A stretch of DNA of 64,000 nt from Gluconacetobacter dulcium (lineage in GTDB: Bacteria > Pseudomonadota > Alphaproteobacteria > Acetobacterales > Acetobacteraceae): NCBI RefSeq assembly GCF_014174165.1, contig NZ_JABEQN010000004.1:62001-126000 (forward strand), in the 5' to 3' direction. Positions within the stretch are counted from its first letter, which is position 1; each line of letters begins with the position of its first letter. Of this stretch, positions 62,161 to 64,000 are shown one piece after another. The notes under the pieces were generated by a model that searched no databases, had not been told where the DNA came from, and saw only the letters and a list, made by a program, of their open reading frames with translations. Position numbers and translations under genes: made by a program.

Positions 62161-63954
62161 ATGTCCGACAGCCTGTTCGTTCGCTATCTCTCGCATGTGC
62201 GCGATGCCCTGCGACGGATCGTTCCGGACCTGCCGGAGGAGGTGGCGGCGCGGGTGGAACTGACCCCGACGCGCGATCCGGCGCATGGCGACATGGCGAC
62301 CAATGCCGCCCTGCTGGCCGCCAAGCCGGCGCGGCGCCGCCCGGCCGAGATCGCGGCCGAACTGGCGGCGGCGCTGGTGGAGGTGCCGGGCATCGCGAAG
62401 GCGGAACCGGCCGGGCCTGGCTTCGTCAACCTGACGCTGGACGAATCGGTGCTGCGCGCGGTGGTGGGCGACGTGCTGCGGGCCGGCGAATCCTATGGCG
62501 ACGCCACGCTGGGGCAGGGTGTCCGGGTGAATGTGGAATATGTCTCGGCCAACCCGACCGGGCCGATGCATGTGGGGCATTGCCGGGGCGCCGTCGTTGG
62601 CGATGCGCTGGCCAATCTGCTGGCCAAGGCCGGCTATGCGGTCACCAAGGAATATTACATCAACGATGCCGGCGCTCAGGTGATCGCGCTGGCCTGGGCC
62701 GCCTACTGGCGGTACCTGGAGGCCATCGGCACGACCATGGACCGCGAGGCGTTCGCCGCGCTGGTGCCCGGCGGCATCCAGTATGGCGGCGATTATCTGG
62801 TGCCGGTGGGGCAGGCGCTGGCCGAGTTGCACGGCACCGGGCTGGCCGGGCCGGATGGCCAGCCGGCGGCGGCCGAGCTCTGGATGGACACGGTGAAGCC
62901 CTTCGTGGTCGGCGCGATGATGGCGATGATCCGCGAGGACCTGGACGCGCTGGGCGTGCGGCATGATGTCTTTACCAGCGAGGCCGCGATCCTGGCCGGT
63001 GGCGTGACCGATCGGGCCATCGCGCGGCTGGATGCGCAGGGCCTGCTTTATGAAGGCGTGCTGGAGCCGCCGAAGGGCAAGCTGCCCGACGATTGGGAGG
63101 CCCGGCCGCAGACGCTGTTCCGCTCCACCGCGTTCGGCGACGACGTGGACCGGCCGTTGCGCAAGTCGGACGGGTCGAACACCTATTTCGCCAACGATAT
63201 CGGCTATCACGACGACAAGGTGCGTCGTGGCGCGGACCTGCTGATCGATGTCTGGGGCGCCGACCATGGCGGTTACGTCACCCGGATGAAGGCGGCGGTG
63301 CAGGCGCTGGCGGTTGGGGGCAAGGCGGTCGGGTTCGATGTGCTGCTGTGCCAGATCGTGCGGATCGTGCGCGACGGGCAGCCGGTGCGGATGTCCAAGC
63401 GGGCGGGTACCTTCGTCACGCTGCGCGACCTGATCGACGAGGTGGGGCGCGATGCCGTGCGCTTTACCATGCTGACGCGCAAGGCCGATGCCCAGATGGA
63501 GTTCGATCTGGACCAGGTGGTGGCGCAGACCCGCGATAATCCGGTGTTCTATGTGCAGTACGCCCATGCGCGCTGCCGTTCCGTGCTGCGGGCGGCGCAG
63601 GAGATGCTGGGGGAGGCGGCGATTACGCCAGTGGCGCTGGTCGAGGCGGACCTCGATGGAATCGGGTCGGATGCCGAAATGGCGCTGCTGCGGCGGATCG
63701 CCCAGTGGCCGCGCACGGTGGAAGGGGCCGCCCAGGCGCATGAGCCGCACCGGATTGCCTTCTATCTTGGCGAGTTGGCGGGCGATTTCCATACATTGTG
63801 GAATCGTGGCCGCGATGATGCGACACTGCGCTTTCTGCAGGAAGATGATCTGGTTGCCACCCGTGCGAAGCTGGCGATGGTCGAGGCTACGGCCACGGTC
63901 ATCCGTTCGGGTCTGGCGGTTCTGGGTGTTGAGCCGGTTGAGGAAATGCGATGA
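62161..63954 (+). CDS. argS: Arginyl-tRNA synthetase
   Basis: 597 residues. Class I synthetase: N-terminal Add1 domain (residues 1-95), VEYVSANPTGPMHVGHCRGA with the HIGH-type motif HVGH, catalytic core YYINDAGAQVIALAWAAYW, the KMSKS-like VRMSKRAGTFVTL, and DALR anticodon domain with FYVQYAHARCRSVLRAAQEM. Full length for the family. The next gene starts inside its stop (ATGA). Confidence 0.96.
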   Translation: MSDSLFVRYLSHVRDALRRIVPDLPEEVAARVELTPTRDPAHGDMATNAALLAAKPARRRPAEIAAELAAALVEVPGIAKAEPAGPGFVNLTLDESVLRAVVGDVLRAGESYGDATLGQGVRVNVEYVSANPTGPMHVGHCRGAVVGDALANLLAKAGYAVTKEYYINDAGAQVIALAWAAYWRYLEAIGTTMDREAFAALVPGGIQYGGDYLVPVGQALAELHGTGLAGPDGQPAAAELWMDTVKPFVVGAMMAMIREDLDALGVRHDVFTSEAAILAGGVTDRAIARLDAQGLLYEGVLEPPKGKLPDDWEARPQTLFRSTAFGDDVDRPLRKSDGSNTYFANDIGYHDDKVRRGADLLIDVWGADHGGYVTRMKAAVQALAVGGKAVGFDVLLCQIVRIVRDGQPVRMSKRAGTFVTLRDLIDEVGRDAVRFTMLTRKADAQMEFDLDQVVAQTRDNPVFYVQYAHARCRSVLRAAQEMLGEAAITPVALVEADLDGIGSDAEMALLRRIAQWPRTVEGAAQAHEPHRIAFYLGELAGDFHTLWNRGRDDATLRFLQEDDLVATRAKLAMVEATATVIRSGLAVLGVEPVEEMR

Positions 63955-64000
63955 GCGATACCGATCCCTCCGGCCGCGACCCTTATGAGGACCGCCTGAA
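63951..64000 (+). CDS. Start of a downstream gene (possible SPOR-domain protein), truncated
   Basis: Only 16 complete codons are present: MSDTDPSGRDPYEDRL. The ATG overlaps the argS stop by 4 nt. In alphaproteobacteria argS is often followed by a gene for a SPOR-domain envelope protein, and an acidic start of this kind would fit, but the fragment alone cannot identify it. Confidence 0.45.
   Translation, partial: MSDTDPSGRDPYEDRL

Noticed and set aside
60895-63792. 965-residue open frame on the minus strand
   Set aside because: It lies opposite dgt-like and argS genes; composition and lack of motifs mark it as a shadow.

Overview
This 64 kb window is GC-rich chromosomal DNA, almost entirely coding, from an alphaproteobacterium and most likely an acetic acid bacterium (Acetobacteraceae, Gluconacetobacter/Komagataeibacter-like). 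The class is indicated by a complete PhyR-NepR-EcfG general stress module, a DUF1013/TrcR-type regulator, an EipB (DUF1849) envelope protein, two small DUF465 proteins, a bL31 without zinc-binding cysteines, an AspRS with the non-discriminating His signature, and a ROSE-like leader before a small heat shock gene. The family-level placement is inference from gene content (acetoin dehydrogenase, glycerol locus, Tad pili). I see no insertion sequences, prophage, CRISPR, rRNA or tRNA.

Layout. 1-6940 (+): distal part of a Tad/Flp pilus locus (cpaE/tadZ cut by the window edge, cpaF/tadA, tadB, tadC, a TPR lipoprotein, a TadG-like and two TadE-like proteins), mostly joined by 4-nt stop/start overlaps. 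6995-11300: acetoin dehydrogenase genes acoA-acoB-acoC (-) diverging from a GAF-Fis regulator that lacks the usual AAA+ domain; several inverted repeats lie between them. 11339-16900: purEK, two divergent DUF465 genes, trcR-like, hsp20 with a thermometer-like leader, rpmE, mscL, an SDR. 17100-19964: an unidentified ABC membrane protein/ATPase pair, a GNAT and a lipoprotein. 19894-25285: secDF, a radical SAM protein, a Gfo/Idh/MocA oxidoreductase and a pterin dehydratase. 25351-31073: Uup-like ABC-F protein, then phyR (-) opposite ecfG, nepR and a HisKA_2 sensor kinase (+). 31162-34600: cydDC, followed by a 329-bp spacer with a large imperfect inverted repeat. 34930-42251: lipoprotein, recQ, then glpR-glpD-glpF-glpK with two E. 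coli-like GlpR operators. 42292-48236: PCu(A)C-like protein, nrdR-nusB-thiL, a GNAT-fold protein that may be a bacterial ceramide synthase, an SDR and glucokinase. 48431-51568: NCS2 purine permease, an exported chorismate-lyase-like protein, a DUF985 cupin and a NUDIX hydrolase. 51663-64000: htpG with a sigma-32-type promoter, mtnA, aspS, eipB, an APC permease, a WXXGXW-repeat protein, xth, an A-type Fe-S carrier, dgt, argS, and the first codons of a further gene.

Functional themes are surface attachment (Tad), carbon use (acetoin, glycerol, glucose phosphorylation), stress response (general stress, Hsp20, HtpG, CydDC, MscL), and housekeeping (Sec export, purine synthesis, tRNA charging). Starts were chosen from Shine-Dalgarno sites, 4-nt overlaps and family N-termini. 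Long opposite-strand reading frames are GC-driven shadows and are not annotated.
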